From contig VZDJ01000090.1 of the NCBI GenBank assembly GCA_008694505.1, positions 9,169,521-9,233,520 of the forward strand: a stretch of DNA of 64,000 nucleotides, in the 5' to 3' direction. The notes under the pieces were generated by a model that was not told the DNA's origin, ran no database searches, and saw only the letters and a list, made by a program, of their open reading frames with translations. The DNA is from Cyanoderma ruficeps. Taxonomy: Eukaryota; Chordata; Aves; Passeriformes; Timaliidae. Below, piece by piece: positions 50,236 to 61,680 of this stretch (positions are counted from its first letter, which is position 1; the number at the start of each line of letters is the position of its first letter). Position numbers and translations under genes: made by a program.

Positions 50236-50480
50236 CAGGAACATGTTCTCTATTCCTGTCTCCTGTGGGTTTACAATTTAGCAATACTAATTGTTCAATT
50301 AACAATATAAATGAGCTGACGGCCTCTATTAGAACAGCTGGCAGAGTTCACATATTCATTATGTGTTTTAATCTCCTAATTAACCAAAGATTTTATTTTA
50401 TTAACGTATGGAAGTATTGCTTACTGACCATTTTCACCACTAATTACTACATGCAGAGAATAAATTTATTCCTCCTATAA
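50236..50480. promoter_or_regulatory. Candidate enhancer-like conserved element
   Basis: This dense, non-repetitive block has many homeodomain-type cores: TAATTG at 50288, CAATTAAC, CATTATG, CCTAATTAACC and CTAATTAC. They alternate with a less AT-rich core reading GAGCTGACGGCCTC and AACAGCTGGC (an E-box, CAGCTG). This mixture is typical of deeply conserved vertebrate enhancers. The motifs are seen directly; conservation and function are inferred. The 71-codon frame at 50265-50480 looks like chance. Confidence 0.35.
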
Positions 50481-52360
50481 ATGTAAAAATTATATGTCTT
50501 TTCCCCCACATTTTTTTTTGTCTAAGACAGCCTAAGATCACTATACAGAAAAGGAATAAGCCTTCATTACTTTATTGCAGATGTGATGGCTGACCTCAAG
50601 TGAGAAATACTAGAAGAATAAATAGAAAAAAATTATCAGAAGCGACATACTAGCTTTTATAATTCCTACAGATTCAGGTTACTTTGTGCTTCAGCAGCTA
50701 TCATATATTGTTTGCTGTGAGACTTGCAGTTAATCAAAGAAGGTTTCCTCTACATTTGGTGTGCCTGTGACTCTGGGAAAATCTCTATCTCTGGACAGAA
50801 GGACTTCTGTTTGGCAAGTTACCTGCCACAGATGCTTACTGGAAAGAGATGCAAAGTAAGAAAGAGGGCAATGGTAAAGAAAGGATACACTTCAGGACAG
50901 AAAGAAAACACTTGAATCCTTTTATGCTTGTCTCAGTTTTCTACCTAGGAGGGAGTATGAGAGGGAAGTTAAAAGATAAGTAGAAATTTCCTATAAGCAA
51001 GTTTCCTGAGTCTGTTCTCTAAGGCTCTGTCATGTTATTGGCAACAGAGAGAATAATCTACAGCCTCAGAAAAACACGGTTACAGTGTTGAAGTTTTTGT
51101 TGTTGTTTTTCTTAAATTTGCAGTAATAACCACGACGGTATCAATGTGGTCAGGGTATAATGAGAAGGGATATTTCTTCCTCTCTGCTATAAAATATTAA
51201 TGTTTTTGAACTCTGTGCTAATAAATATCAATTAATAATACTGTAGAAATCAACTGTCAGTCTAGCTTGTGTTCTGGCAAGATAAAGGGACTTCAGATGT
51301 CGTTTTTGTCCCATCTGAGCATACTTGGGTGGTATCTTTACATTTAAATATTCAGGAGAGTCTGGGCTTTTTGAGTGCTGTAAAAACATGTATTTTGCAA
51401 GTTTAAATTCCTGGGCAATGGATTTTAAAAGCTACCTTGGGACTTCTGAATGCCGTTTCTCAAGGGCAGTAGGGGAAGTCATGAGAATGAAAAATTGCCT
51501 AGATTCTGATGGAAATGAGAGTGCTTATTCGCTTAGGACTTTGCATAATATTTGGTTAAAGTGGCCTTTAAAAGGTTAATCTTCCTCCAACAAAAAGGAG
51601 AAGAAGGTTGTCCTCCAACCCTTTCACCTAATATCTATTTAAAAGAGTAGTGACTTTCCACCTACAGCAACAAGTCAAGTACAAGTAGAGCTTGTACTCA
51701 GTGGAAATAGTTTAGGGTGGTGTTTCTGCAGTGCAAGCAATACATCCTGCCATTTCTATTCTCCTGTTGTTCCTGCCACCCTACCATCATAAGCTGCCTA
51801 GAAGACTGCAGCCTTTCCTTTTGGATTTGGCCCTTAGTGCACTTACCTCTGCTTCTGTCATTTTAATGTTAAATGTTTGCACTGTTCTTCATAAAAGGAC
51901 TATAACTTCAGATCATTTGGAAATTCCAGCTAATGAAAAATGCAGATATTTATTATTTTGGGAAATATTTTGCATGGGCAAATGTGATCCCAGTGCTCTG
52001 GAAACTGTGGGCACTTTAAGCTGAAATTGAAGCTGCTGGCTCGGAAATGAGATTGGATATGTTGGAAAATTTCTCCTCTGGGCCATGCTGTGGAAGCTGT
52101 AATCCTTAAACTGGAGCTTTCTCATTGTGCAAGAGCAAACTGAAATTGCTGCCTGGCCTGGGATGAAAAGTTGCCTTTTTTCAAAGCCTGAATTTTCAGG
52201 CTGATTTAGAAGCCAGCTATTTGAAGACTATTTGGAGAAAGCTGAGAACAAACTTCTCACTGGAATCATGGGACAGAAAGTAGCATTTGTACATTATTGG
52301 ATTCCCACAGAGATGATTGGAATTATGGTGCTGGGTTTTGTTTCATTGTATAAATTCAAG
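50481..52360. other. Non-coding stretch, no gene seen
   Basis: This is unique sequence. The frames at 51325-51579 and 51731-52024 (84 and 97 codons) lack a recognised domain. No transposon appears until the CR1 at 52361. Confidence 0.6.
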
Positions 52361-52868
52361 GAATTATGAAACACTTTAGGTTGGAAAAGGTCTTTAAGAT
52401 CATTAAGTCCAACTGTAAGTGTACCACTGCCAAATCCACCACTGCATCCTGTCCCCTTGTGCAATATCTACAGTGCTTTTAGAGACCTGCAGCAATGGTG
52501 ACACTGCTGCTTCCCCAGGAATCCTGTTCCAGTGCCTGACACCTCTTTTGGTGAAGAAATGTTTGATAATAGCAAATCTAAACATACCCTGGCACAGCCT
52601 GAGGCTGTTTCTTCTAATCCTGTCACTTGTTACCTGGGAGAAGAGACCAGCCAGGCTACCACCTCTTTTCAGGGAGTTGTAGAGAGAGATAAGGTCTCCC
52701 TGAGACATTTTTCTCCTCCAGGCTAAACACCCCCAGCTCCCTCAAGTGCTCCTCATAAGAGCTGTGCTCCACAACCTTCACCAGCTCCATTGCCTTTCTC
52801 TGGACATGCTGCAGCCTTTGCATTTCTTTCTTGTAGAATAGAGCCCAAAACAGAAGGTGCTATAGAAG
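52361..52868 (-). mobile_element. CR1 LINE 3' fragment (5'-truncated)
   Basis: The plus strand begins with the reverse complement of a CR1 3' end (TTTAGGTTGGAAAAGGTCTT, then AAGATCATTAAGTCCAACTG). It runs through blocks typical of CR1 3' regions: CTGTCCCCTTGTGC, CCTGTTCCAGTGCCTGACAC, CCCCAGCTCCCTCAAGTGCT and CTCTGGACATGCTGCAGCC. It stops at GAGCCCAAAACAGAAGG, which is 5' truncation, the normal state of CR1 insertions. Divergence is moderate. Frames across it (52403-52708, 52419-52682) are not intact reverse transcriptase and are not genes. Confidence 0.92.
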
Positions 52869-54220
52869 CCTGGAGCCATAGATATATGTATTTTGTTATT
52901 TTAATTAAAATAAATTTGGTGGGCACTGCAGGACCTATACTAATGGCAAGGGAAGCGATGAAACTGGATGTGGCTGCCTCTTGGCTATAAAATGACAGGT
53001 ACAGGCCAACAAGAGTTAGAGACAGATTTCCACAGATTTCAAAGGTCTGTTTTTCTATGATCTCAGCATCAAGGCAAATACTCTTTCATTAAATATACAT
53101 TTTGATTTCTCTAGGGTGATAAATTGATATTACCTCAGCCTAGCTTAATCCTAATTATCTATGATTTCCTTCAACCCCCAGAAAAGGTCACCTCAGTCGT
53201 CACCAGAGAAATGTGTTTCATATGTTGTGAAGGAAGCCCTGTAATGCACAGTGCCTCCTGGCAGGGTGTTTCCTCTGGGAGGTGGGCTCCAAGCACCCGT
53301 GTTCAGAACAGAGTAGCTCAGTGTGGTTGGAAAAGATAAATGCATGATGCAGAGAGAACAGCATGGTAAGACTGAGTTTGAATGAGTAATTGAATGTATT
53401 GAATGAGTATTGAATGAGTAATATTTGTCAGAGATGAACTCCTTTGCTCTGCAAATAAGAAAGAGGTTCCTATAGGAGTGTCACAGAGAGATCTTACATG
53501 CAGAACTGGCTGGATTTATGTTTATCAAAAGATGTGGGCCCAGGGCTGGATTCCTGTGACTAGATGGTGGTTCATCTTACCTTGCAGCCCTGCCCTGAGG
53601 GGAACTAAGAAAACTAAACCATGTGAGAAGGAGGCCGGGGAGGATGACATCCCAGTGCAATCATATCTTGTCTTACTTTGTATGGAAGATTCCTTCCTCT
53701 TTAAATAGAAATGATAGGTGTTGTTTATTACAAGCATTTCTACAGTTCAGTACTAGCCCAGCTTCCTTGCACTGCCCACTGTATGTATTCAACTACATAC
53801 AAAAAGTCAGGCTGGCAGCAGAGAATGTTACAGGAATGATTAAGACAGGTGATAAAAACTGAAAGCTACTGACTTTGGTGAAGATCACCACTCAGGGAAC
53901 GTTTGGTACTTTCTGCAGTTCACCTCTTGGTTCGATGGTTGGAAAGTTCCTGCTACAGCTTGAGTAATGTATATGCACAGGTATAGTCCTTGTACTTTCC
54001 AAAGTTTGTTTCTGGAATATTCACAAATTATTTGCAAGGTGGAAAGCATTACAGTCCCTCTATGAGTTCAGCTATCCAACTGAGCACACTTCAGATACAG
54101 TTCATAGAAAGTAGTCTATAGTCCTTTTTGCTGGTAATTAATATTCTTGTACCAAAAAAATGTTTGTTTTTACTCCAAATGGAAAAATATTGGGAAAAAT
54201 AAAAAGCAAAATAATTTCAC
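52869..54220. other. Non-coding stretch, no gene seen
   Basis: This is unique sequence with an imperfect short tandem repeat at 53378-53422. No gene was recognised. Confidence 0.6.
53378..53422 (+). repeat. Imperfect short tandem repeat (unit about TTGAATGAGTA)
   Basis: There are four adjacent units of 9 to 12 bases, three of them sharing TTGAATGAGTA and one shortened to TTGAATGTA. Confidence 0.8.
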
Positions 54221-54384
54221 TGAACAGTGGAAGTGGTGCCCAGAGAAGTTGTGGAGCCACTCTCTTTGGAGATGTTCAAAACCCCTGAGCCACCAGCTGT
54301 GACTGATGCTGAATGAGCAGGGGTATCTGGACAGGATGATCTCCAAAGACCTCATCCAACCTCAGCTATTCTTTGACGCTGTAA
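54221..54384 (+). mobile_element. CR1 LINE 3' end fragment
   Basis: The block AGAGAAGTTGTGGAGCCACT, then GGAGATGTTCAAAACCCCTG, then AGCAGGGGTATCTGGACAGG and ATGATCTCCAAAGACCTC, ends CATCCAACCTCAGCTATTCT. This is the standard order of the last 160 bases of a CR1 element, here on the plus strand. It is strongly 5'-truncated. The family differs from the copy at 52.4 kb: it has the AGCAGGG and GATGATCTCC variant. Confidence 0.9.
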
Positions 54385-54858
54385 TCAAGTGAATATAACA
54401 CCTCTTAGCATAAGGTAATGAAGGCTTTTGCATTGCAAATTAATTGTTGATATTTGCAGGATTAAATGCTAAAGTCTAGAATTTTGAACTCTAGCTTAGT
54501 TTAAATTTGGAATACTGAGTCCAAGTCAAAAGAATATACAAATATAAAGAACTGTAGACTTCACTCAGGAGAAGGACTTGCAAATATTTGAGAAAGAAAC
54601 TGAATCACTTCACACTCACATCAGTGAAAAACTGAAGTAGCTGTAGAGGGTGGAATCTGTTCAGTGTCTTATGATGAGCAAGTAAATTATTTATCACTTT
54701 TTTTAGATGGAAGAAATCAATACCAAGAATGTCAGTGGGGAAGAAGAAGTGCATTCGTAGCCTCCTTGCAGGGAGACTAGCTCTTCCTATTTCCATATTT
54801 CACTCTGTAATTACACGGACATGACAGAGTTAAGAGTTTTACCACACGTGCTACTCTT
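54385..54858. other. Non-coding stretch, no gene seen
   Basis: This is AT-rich unique sequence between the CR1 and the tandem duplication. Nothing was identified. Confidence 0.6.
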
Positions 54859-54920
54859 AGAAAAACAGATTGGTGCAACATATCTAGCAGAAAAACAGAT
54901 TGGTGCAACATATCTAGCAG
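54859..54920 (+). repeat. Perfect 30-bp tandem duplication
   Basis: A 30-base unit at 54859-54888 is repeated without mismatch at 54889-54918, and a third copy starts (AG) and then diverges. Perfect identity suggests a recent duplication, possibly variable between individuals. Being a multiple of three it keeps a short frame open, but that frame (54821-55027) is not credible as a gene. Confidence 0.95.
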
Positions 54921-57900
54921 ATAAACATGATTTTTTTTTTCCTGGTGAGTGGTTTTGCAATTGTACTTGGGCAGTCAGCTTTGCATATGGATGCCAGAAC
55001 ACCTGTCACTCAAGAATATATTTATAGAAATTCAAAACTAATTAATTCCATTTAATCTCTCAGAGGTTTTTAATGACATATTATGATAGTCAGTCCAGTG
55101 GGGATTACATCACTATTTTTTCTGAAGCTAATTTGCTCATCTGCTTCCTTTTATTCCTTCTACCTTTATTGTCTTGCCACTTGTCTCTAAAGCAAAGATA
55201 ACAAAACAACGTTCCTGAAGAGTAGTGTGTCAAACCTGTCTCATCCTTGAGACTTCAGGGCCTTGCTCTGCCTGCCAGCAGCTCCCTGACTCTACCTGGA
55301 GACCCCAGCTCTGAACTGGTGAGATCTGAACACAGAAGAATTTTTAGAAAACAGTTTCAGAAGGCTCAGTGGTGACAGCTTGCTTCCCCCCAGCTTGAGC
55401 AAGCTCCTTTGTGGCTTTTCTTTGGTACCCCCTCTCTCTGTATGGGCATCCCACAAGAGAGCTCAGACAAGAAGGGCAAATGTGCTGCAGCTCTGTTGCT
55501 CATCTGCATAGAACCAGTAGTAACTCAGCACATTTGAAACCACTGTTACCCTGCCAAATCTGGCAGAAATTGGCCACCTTCAACCAGTCATGAAGAGGTA
55601 AATCAACAAGCAAGAACATGACTGCACAAAATCAGTTCATGGGAATTGCATGTGCCAAGCTAAAGCTGAGAAAGATTTGAACTTTCTCCCATAGATGAGA
55701 AAGTATTATCCTCATCCTCATCCTCATCCTCTGCAATTTCTTCAGTTATCCAATAGCTCTATGGCCCCATGCCTACATTGTTCCTTCATTTCCTGGTTGA
55801 GTGTTCAAGACTATATTTCATTCCTAGAAGGAGAACACCGTAACTCTGCCTGTTGTGAAATGAAGGGGCCCTCAAATTTTCTTTTTGGGGCTGTTTCATA
55901 TTGCTTGATACAACAGTAGTTTTAATGGGCTAATGGGAGAATCAGCATCATCAACTCCTCAGCCTAGTGATGATAAACTTTCCCTAGGAATGAGAATATC
56001 CTGGACCTAGTCCCATTCTTGTTTGTATGACTACGGAAGAGAATTTGCAAGTAGAGGGAGAAGGAAAAAGTGGGGAAGATAAACTCTTGAGCCTTACTTG
56101 TGCTTAAGTTTTGTCACAAATGCAACTGTGCTTTTTCCTACTTATTTTAATTTCTATTTCCAGTCTTTGAAAAATACATACAACCATATACTAACTGCAT
56201 CCATAGGTAAATTTTTATTCTGGATGAGAGTTTACATCTGGCATAAGTAAAGCACCAGTTTAGGCCTTTAAGAACTTGGATTCACTGTCTTCCTTTGCTT
56301 CAGGCTTTCTGCATACTTTTGCAATGCTAGGACTCAGGAGAAGTCTCCCATTTCCCACATCAGCTGTGAAGGGGGAAAGTAAGGGGACAAAACCAGCCAC
56401 GCAATGGATACCTCGAAACGAGTGGCTGTAAGAGTTTTCTGCATGTTGTCTGTGGCTTCAGTTTCCTGGCTTTAAAATGGGGATAATGATTCACTGATGA
56501 ATATGTTATAGTCTGTGAGTTGCTCATATAGTCCAGTTATGCTATATTTCTACCTGGCCTACGCATCATGCTTGGGCACTACATAAGCAGTTTATATGAG
56601 TTTTCTAGAATAGTCTCTTTTGTGTGGTGTTTGGTTACTTGTAAAACACAGTGGAAAAACTAGGAAGATGTCCTGACTGAGCAGGTAGTAATAGCATCAA
56701 ACCATTTACTCACATAATAATGATAAAATGTCTGACACTTTATTCTGACGTTATTATATTATTTATGACTCTGGTTTTATTACATAATTATTTATTTAAT
56801 GAATTATTTCTTCAGATCTATATTCAAAGTATAGGATTTAACAAGCCTTAGTTAATGCGGCCGTATAAGATGCAGTATCTAATGGGAATGCACCAGTTTC
56901 ATCTAATTTTTCCAAAACAGCAAAGGCAGTTCATTATCTTAATAACAAAACTGATGTTGGTAACAATATATTTGGAACCAAAATGCATACAGGGTCACTT
57001 CTGGGTGAGAAAAAAAAGTATTAGCTGGATAACTAATACTGATTATAGAATTTTCAAATGGCAAGATCTATTAGTGAGTAAATTAGGATTAAGATTCTTG
57101 GCCTTATTTCTCAGTTCTGTCTCAGAATTTTTGTATGATTTTGGACAAGTAAGCTGAAGATTTTGTGTGCTACTTAAACATTTCTTCACACCCCAAAGTA
57201 GTGATGTCACTTGAATAATTCTTGACCACAGGAAGCACCTTCAAAGCCACAAAGAGAAATCAGCAGAATTTGACATGAATTTTGCCCTCATGTCAAACTG
57301 GCTTAATTCACCAGACTAAGAAAAACTGTTTACCCAGCCACAGAAACCCCATCAATCAAAACCCAGTGAACTTTTAAAAGAGAAGGATATCTTTACTTTA
57401 CACCCCCATTTTTCCTCAGGAGTTTCTGTGAGCAGTGATACTCATCTGAGCAATAGCACAGATCTGAAGCTCTTATACCTGGCTGGCGTTCATCTTCATG
57501 GTATCTGTGTTTGTATGTCTTGACTACCATGAAAATTAAATTCAAAACATATTGTGATTGATTTACTTTTTGGTGTCACTCCTTACTGTTTGGAATAGTG
57601 CACATATGTCTGTTCTGCAACATTAACAAGAGGGTGTTTTCTCATATTTTTTCTAGTCCTCAATATTTGACTGTTCTATATAAACCCTGTTGAGATACAA
57701 AATTTTCTTCCTGGATTAGGTAACCAGCAACATTTTTTTCACAGACTACAATACACTCCATTACTTTTGTTTCTCTCTTCTCCAGTAGATTAATTTTTTC
57801 TTCCTTTGAATGCTAACTGAGAGATAAATTCTTATTTTAAATGTGTTCATACTGTTTACTGATGCTTTAAATAGATTTGCTGCCTTTATACTTGCCAGCA

Positions 57901-58431
57901 GTCCACACCGTAAGGTAAGGCTGACTTGTGCTGATGATTGCTGCAGTAACTATTACAGAATAGCTGCATACACAAAAGAATATTATTTCCAAATGTTCTG
58001 TCATGTCTTGCATCCCTGGAGCAGTACTGTGGATATTTCTCAAAACAAGTTCACCATTATGAATTTCATGCTATCAAAGCCATGGTTTCAACTCTAGGCT
58101 GTTTGGACTCAGAATCATCTCAGATCCTTCAGATTCTGCAATGAGTTGGCAGAACAGTTTTTACTGAAAAAAATCCAGCTGGCTGAAGAAAAGCCATCAG
58201 GTGATCATATTAGCCAGGTTTAAACAATTTACATCAGGTTTATAGGTGTAAATCAATGTCTCTGCCTCCTGCTGAGTTTCAGACGTTGATTGAAAAATTT
58301 GAATTTGTGTTTTGGCCACCCAGGCCGGGGGGCGAGCAGGAAGGTTTTATGTAGGATACTTATTTGACTGCTGGATCCTCGTGTAAGCATGTTAAAAGGC
58401 ATTTTCTCCTGAATTGGCAATAGATCACGGA
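54921..58431. other. Non-coding stretch, no gene seen
   Basis: This is unique sequence. The (ATCCTC)n repeat at 55708-55731 is listed separately. An AT-rich, TAAT-dense patch at about 56690-56860 is a weak candidate regulatory site. Frames such as 56855-57157 (100 codons) show no family signature. Confidence 0.6.
55708..55731 (+). repeat. (ATCCTC)4 hexanucleotide repeat
   Basis: There are four perfect tandem ATCCTC units in unique sequence. Confidence 0.9.
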
Positions 58432-58780
58432 CCATAGGATGCTTTGAGTTGGAAAGGACTTTAAAGATCATCTAATTCTAACCACCACCCCCTCTCCCCC
58501 CAACACCACAGAGGCCCTCGCCACCCTTACAGTAAAGAATTTCTTCCTAATATCCTACTTAAACCTACCCTCTTTTCCTACCACTCCATGTTCTTGTAAA
58601 GAGTCCCTTTCAGCTCTCCCTGGAACCTTCTCTTCTCTAGGCTGAGGAACCCCAGCTCTCTCAGCCGGTCTCCATAGGAGAGGTGCTCCAGCCCTCGGAT
58701 CAGCTTTGTGCCTCCTTTGGACTCAACCCAACAGGGTCATGCCCTTCTTATCTTGGGGGATCTGCGGCTGAACACAGATC
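58432..58780 (-). mobile_element. CR1 LINE 3' fragment (5'-truncated)
   Basis: The plus strand opens with the reverse complement of a CR1 3' end (ATAGGATGCTTTGAGTTGGA, AAGATCATCTAATTCTAACC). It continues through AAGAATTTCTTCCTAATATC, TACCACTCCATGTTCTTGT, CCCCAGCTCTCTCAGCCGGT and GAGGTGCTCCAGCCCTCGGA. It ends around GCGGCTGAACACAGATCC, which matches the GCTGAACACAG block of CR1. It is 5'-truncated and belongs to a different subfamily from the 52.4-kb copy. A G/T homopolymer zone with an N gap follows it directly. Confidence 0.92.
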
Positions 58781-58815
58781 CTTCTCTGTCCCCTATCCTC
58801 CCAGACATTAAGTTT

Positions 58816-58882
58816 TTAAGGGGGGGTTGGTTTTTTTTTGGTTTTTTTGGTGGGGTTTTTTTTNATTTTTTTTTTTTTTTTT
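58816..58882 (+). repeat. G/T-rich homopolymer zone with gap
   Basis: A G-run is followed by alternating long T-runs and GG pairs, with an N at 58864 inside the T-rich part. Length is unreliable across the gap. Confidence 0.9.
58864..58864. other. Assembly gap (single N)
   Basis: There is one N inside a poly(T) zone, presumably where reads or contigs failed on the homopolymer. Confidence 0.9.
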
Positions 58883-61029
58883 GGTGCCAGAGAATTCAAT
58901 GATGTTTACATGAATATGCATGAATATAACATAACTTAGGCCTTTCTTGCTTTATTACAGAAGCCTTCTCTATGACTCTATTGGACAAATTTTCTTGTGC
59001 AAGACAATGTCTTGACTGAGTCGGTAGAATTTTGAATTGTAGTCTTAGGCAAATTGCTACATTTTAAATTTTTACAAAAGAACAGTGTCAGTTCTGCAAT
59101 TTCACAAAATAACCTTATTTTTATGACTGCTTGAGCTAAGCATTGGGTTTTGGGAGTTTTTTAAAATTAAAAAGGAATCTCTTTTTAAGATCTGGCTTCT
59201 TCATTCCTGCTATACATTGTGCATAGTAGTTCTTAATATTAATGTGCTTATTCCAGATATTTATATTTGTGCTATTTCTTGCAGAATATGACAAGTAAAG
59301 ATGCTGACTGAAATCTAAAATGCTACAGAGAAAATTAAAACCATCTAAGTGTCCATTAAATGCCCTTTCAACTTGATGAGTTGCCAAGGAGAGCCAACTG
59401 GCAAAACCATGTCTAAACAACTTGTGTCAGGATTGTCTCACTTTCTGAAGCTAAAATTTATCACCAATAAGGTTTTGTTGCAGCATAGATTATTTTCTTG
59501 CCAGTTTTGCTCTCTCCTTCTGTGCACTCTGCCAAAAAAAAAACCAACCGAAAAACTAATTGACATTTCATTTGTGATCTCAGGGCTGTTGAAAAACCAA
59601 TAGGTTATTTCACTTACTGATGGAAAGTCAGAGCTCTGTCTCTTTTTGTAAATGGGACTTTCTTCTGACAGTAAACAGATTTCAAATATGAAAATTCTCT
59701 GAGAGAGAATACTTCCTTTTTCCACACAGCTCTATTGCCCAGGTAACCTGGCCACAAAGAGCACTTCAAAAAGATTGGATGGTGATGTCTATTCGAAATA
59801 AAAGCACAATCAATAAGGACATCTATGCATGAAGTGGTGAGAATGTATTGCTTTATGGAAAAGGAATTTTTATTTTTATACATTGAGAAATGAATGTAAA
59901 ATAAAAACCCTCGGGTTAAGAGAACAAAATCTCTTAATGCCTGTGAGATTATTAGATTCAATTGGGTGTTTGACTGGCAGTTACACTTAGCCCTTAAGAG
60001 ATGAACAGATCATGTTAACATACTGGACTACAAATACAGGTGAAGTTATCTCATATTGCTTCCTGATGGGCAGCTGAGCTGCTGCAGAGCTTTCAGACAA
60101 CAGGAAAGGATTCAAAAACTCATTTTACTTCAAAAAGCATGTTCCAGCAACCAACAGAAAAAAATGCTGATGGAAAATCTGTGACTTGTGGAAAAGACAC
60201 AGAATTGTGCAAAGCTTCCTGCAGGGAGCAAGGCCCAAGGGAATCAGATTGCTCATCTGGTTTGTTCACTGTAGGCAGATCAGCACGTGTATGTCTCATG
60301 ATGCTTGGTGTGAAAACTGCAGCAATGTTTTTTCAAAGAAAAAATCTCAAAACTTGGAAGGGAAATTACTGTATTTTCTGTCCCTGTGATGAGGAGACAT
60401 CCAGATTTTGAGTTAAAATGGCATATTTGGTGATAAACTTTATATAATTTTATTTGTTCAGGAAGTTGGCTGTCCCATCAACCAAAAAATATCTGAAATA
60501 TTCCACTCTATCCAATGGGCTGTTCTCTGACATGAGGATTTTTGACAAAGTCTGTCTCAGGCTGTTACCATTTGGCCAATAAGAGTATCTCCTTGACTGC
60601 TAGCAAATGAGTCCTTGTCAAACAGATGCAGACTAATAATTCCATTTCTTTGAAGTCTGTTTTAGAGAAGCCACTACGAAACCCAGAAAAAAAAAGCAAT
60701 ACAGCTGTCAGTGCCTTGAATGAAAATTACATGAATGAACTTTGACTGTATTTCAAGGAACCAGTCATTGAAGCTGCAAAACTTACTTTGAGATGAAATG
60801 TTCCTGCCAAAAGCATAAGACTTTTTTTAAAACTGAATCTTTTGTTATCTCTCTCAGAAACTGCATAGCCATGTTAAAGATCTTTAAATAACCATTGAAT
60901 ACTTCTACCAGGAAAGTAATGTTGAACTTTTGATTGTCAAAACCATTTAGATAATGAAGACCCATTGATTCCCCCGTAAAGGAATATGGGGGGAGAGAGA
61001 TTCTCAGTTCTGAATTTCAAATCCTTCCA
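58883..61029. other. Non-coding stretch, no gene seen
   Basis: This is unique sequence with frames of up to 115 codons in several conflicting phases (59.1-60.4 kb). The 90-codon frame at 60139-60411 starts with ATG and has a cysteine-rich product, but another frame overlaps it and no family was recognised. Confidence 0.55.
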
Positions 61030-61680
61030 TTACAATCACAGCAATAAAAAGAGCACTCACAAGCTGCGCATTTGACATGGCTTAGTTTAGACGTTTTGTA
61101 TTGCTTTTATTTTGACTTAATGGGAATGCTGTTAAGGGCAAAGCCTCAGTGGGATACCAGCTGCCTAAATGGATGCAGAGAACCTCTCAGGAGGGAGGGG
61201 GAGAGAAAGGATGTGGAAGGCAGACAGGTGAGCAGGCAGGATCCTGGCTGGCACTCTGCTCCCCAAAAGAGCACGGACTGTGCACTGCTGATCAAAACTC
61301 CTTGCATCCGAGTGGAAGCTTTCTGTTAAGCTCCAGGGGCACTGTGACTGGCCTTGTGTTCAAAATTGTGACCAAATTATGGACCCAGTGCGTTCAGTCT
61401 GCTAACAGCAGTGTGCTCTCGTCAAAGAATAGCCACAAGGATGAATAAAGCGCTCGAAACATGCGTTATGGTCAGACTCCAGTGGGCACAATCTGTTTAT
61501 CCTAACAAAGACAGGGCTACGGGGGGACTTAATCACAGTTTGTAACTAGCTACATGGGGAACAGCAATGTCATAATAAAGAGCTCATCAGCTTTGCACAT
61601 GAATGCATAAGGAGAGCTGATGTCTGGAAACGGGATATATTTAGACTAGAAATCAGGTACAAATATCTAGTGGTGAAATT
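61030..61680. promoter_or_regulatory. Candidate conserved non-coding element
   Basis: This block is non-repetitive with balanced composition and carries about 11 CpGs in 650 bases by hand count, with a tight group (AAGCGCTCGAAACATGCG) at about 61448-61466. The segment 61360-61660 in particular has the look of constrained vertebrate non-coding DNA. Frames at 61072-61329 and 61149-61448 are in different phases and show no domain. The call needs alignment to other birds. Confidence 0.35.

Noticed and set aside
52403..52708. Open frames of 101 and 87 codons as possible genes
   Set aside because: They lie wholly inside a CR1 3' fragment and are not intact CR1 coding sequence.
60139..60411. Cysteine-rich 90-codon frame with an ATG start
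   Set aside because: A second frame is open over the same bases and the length is expected by chance in 64 kb.
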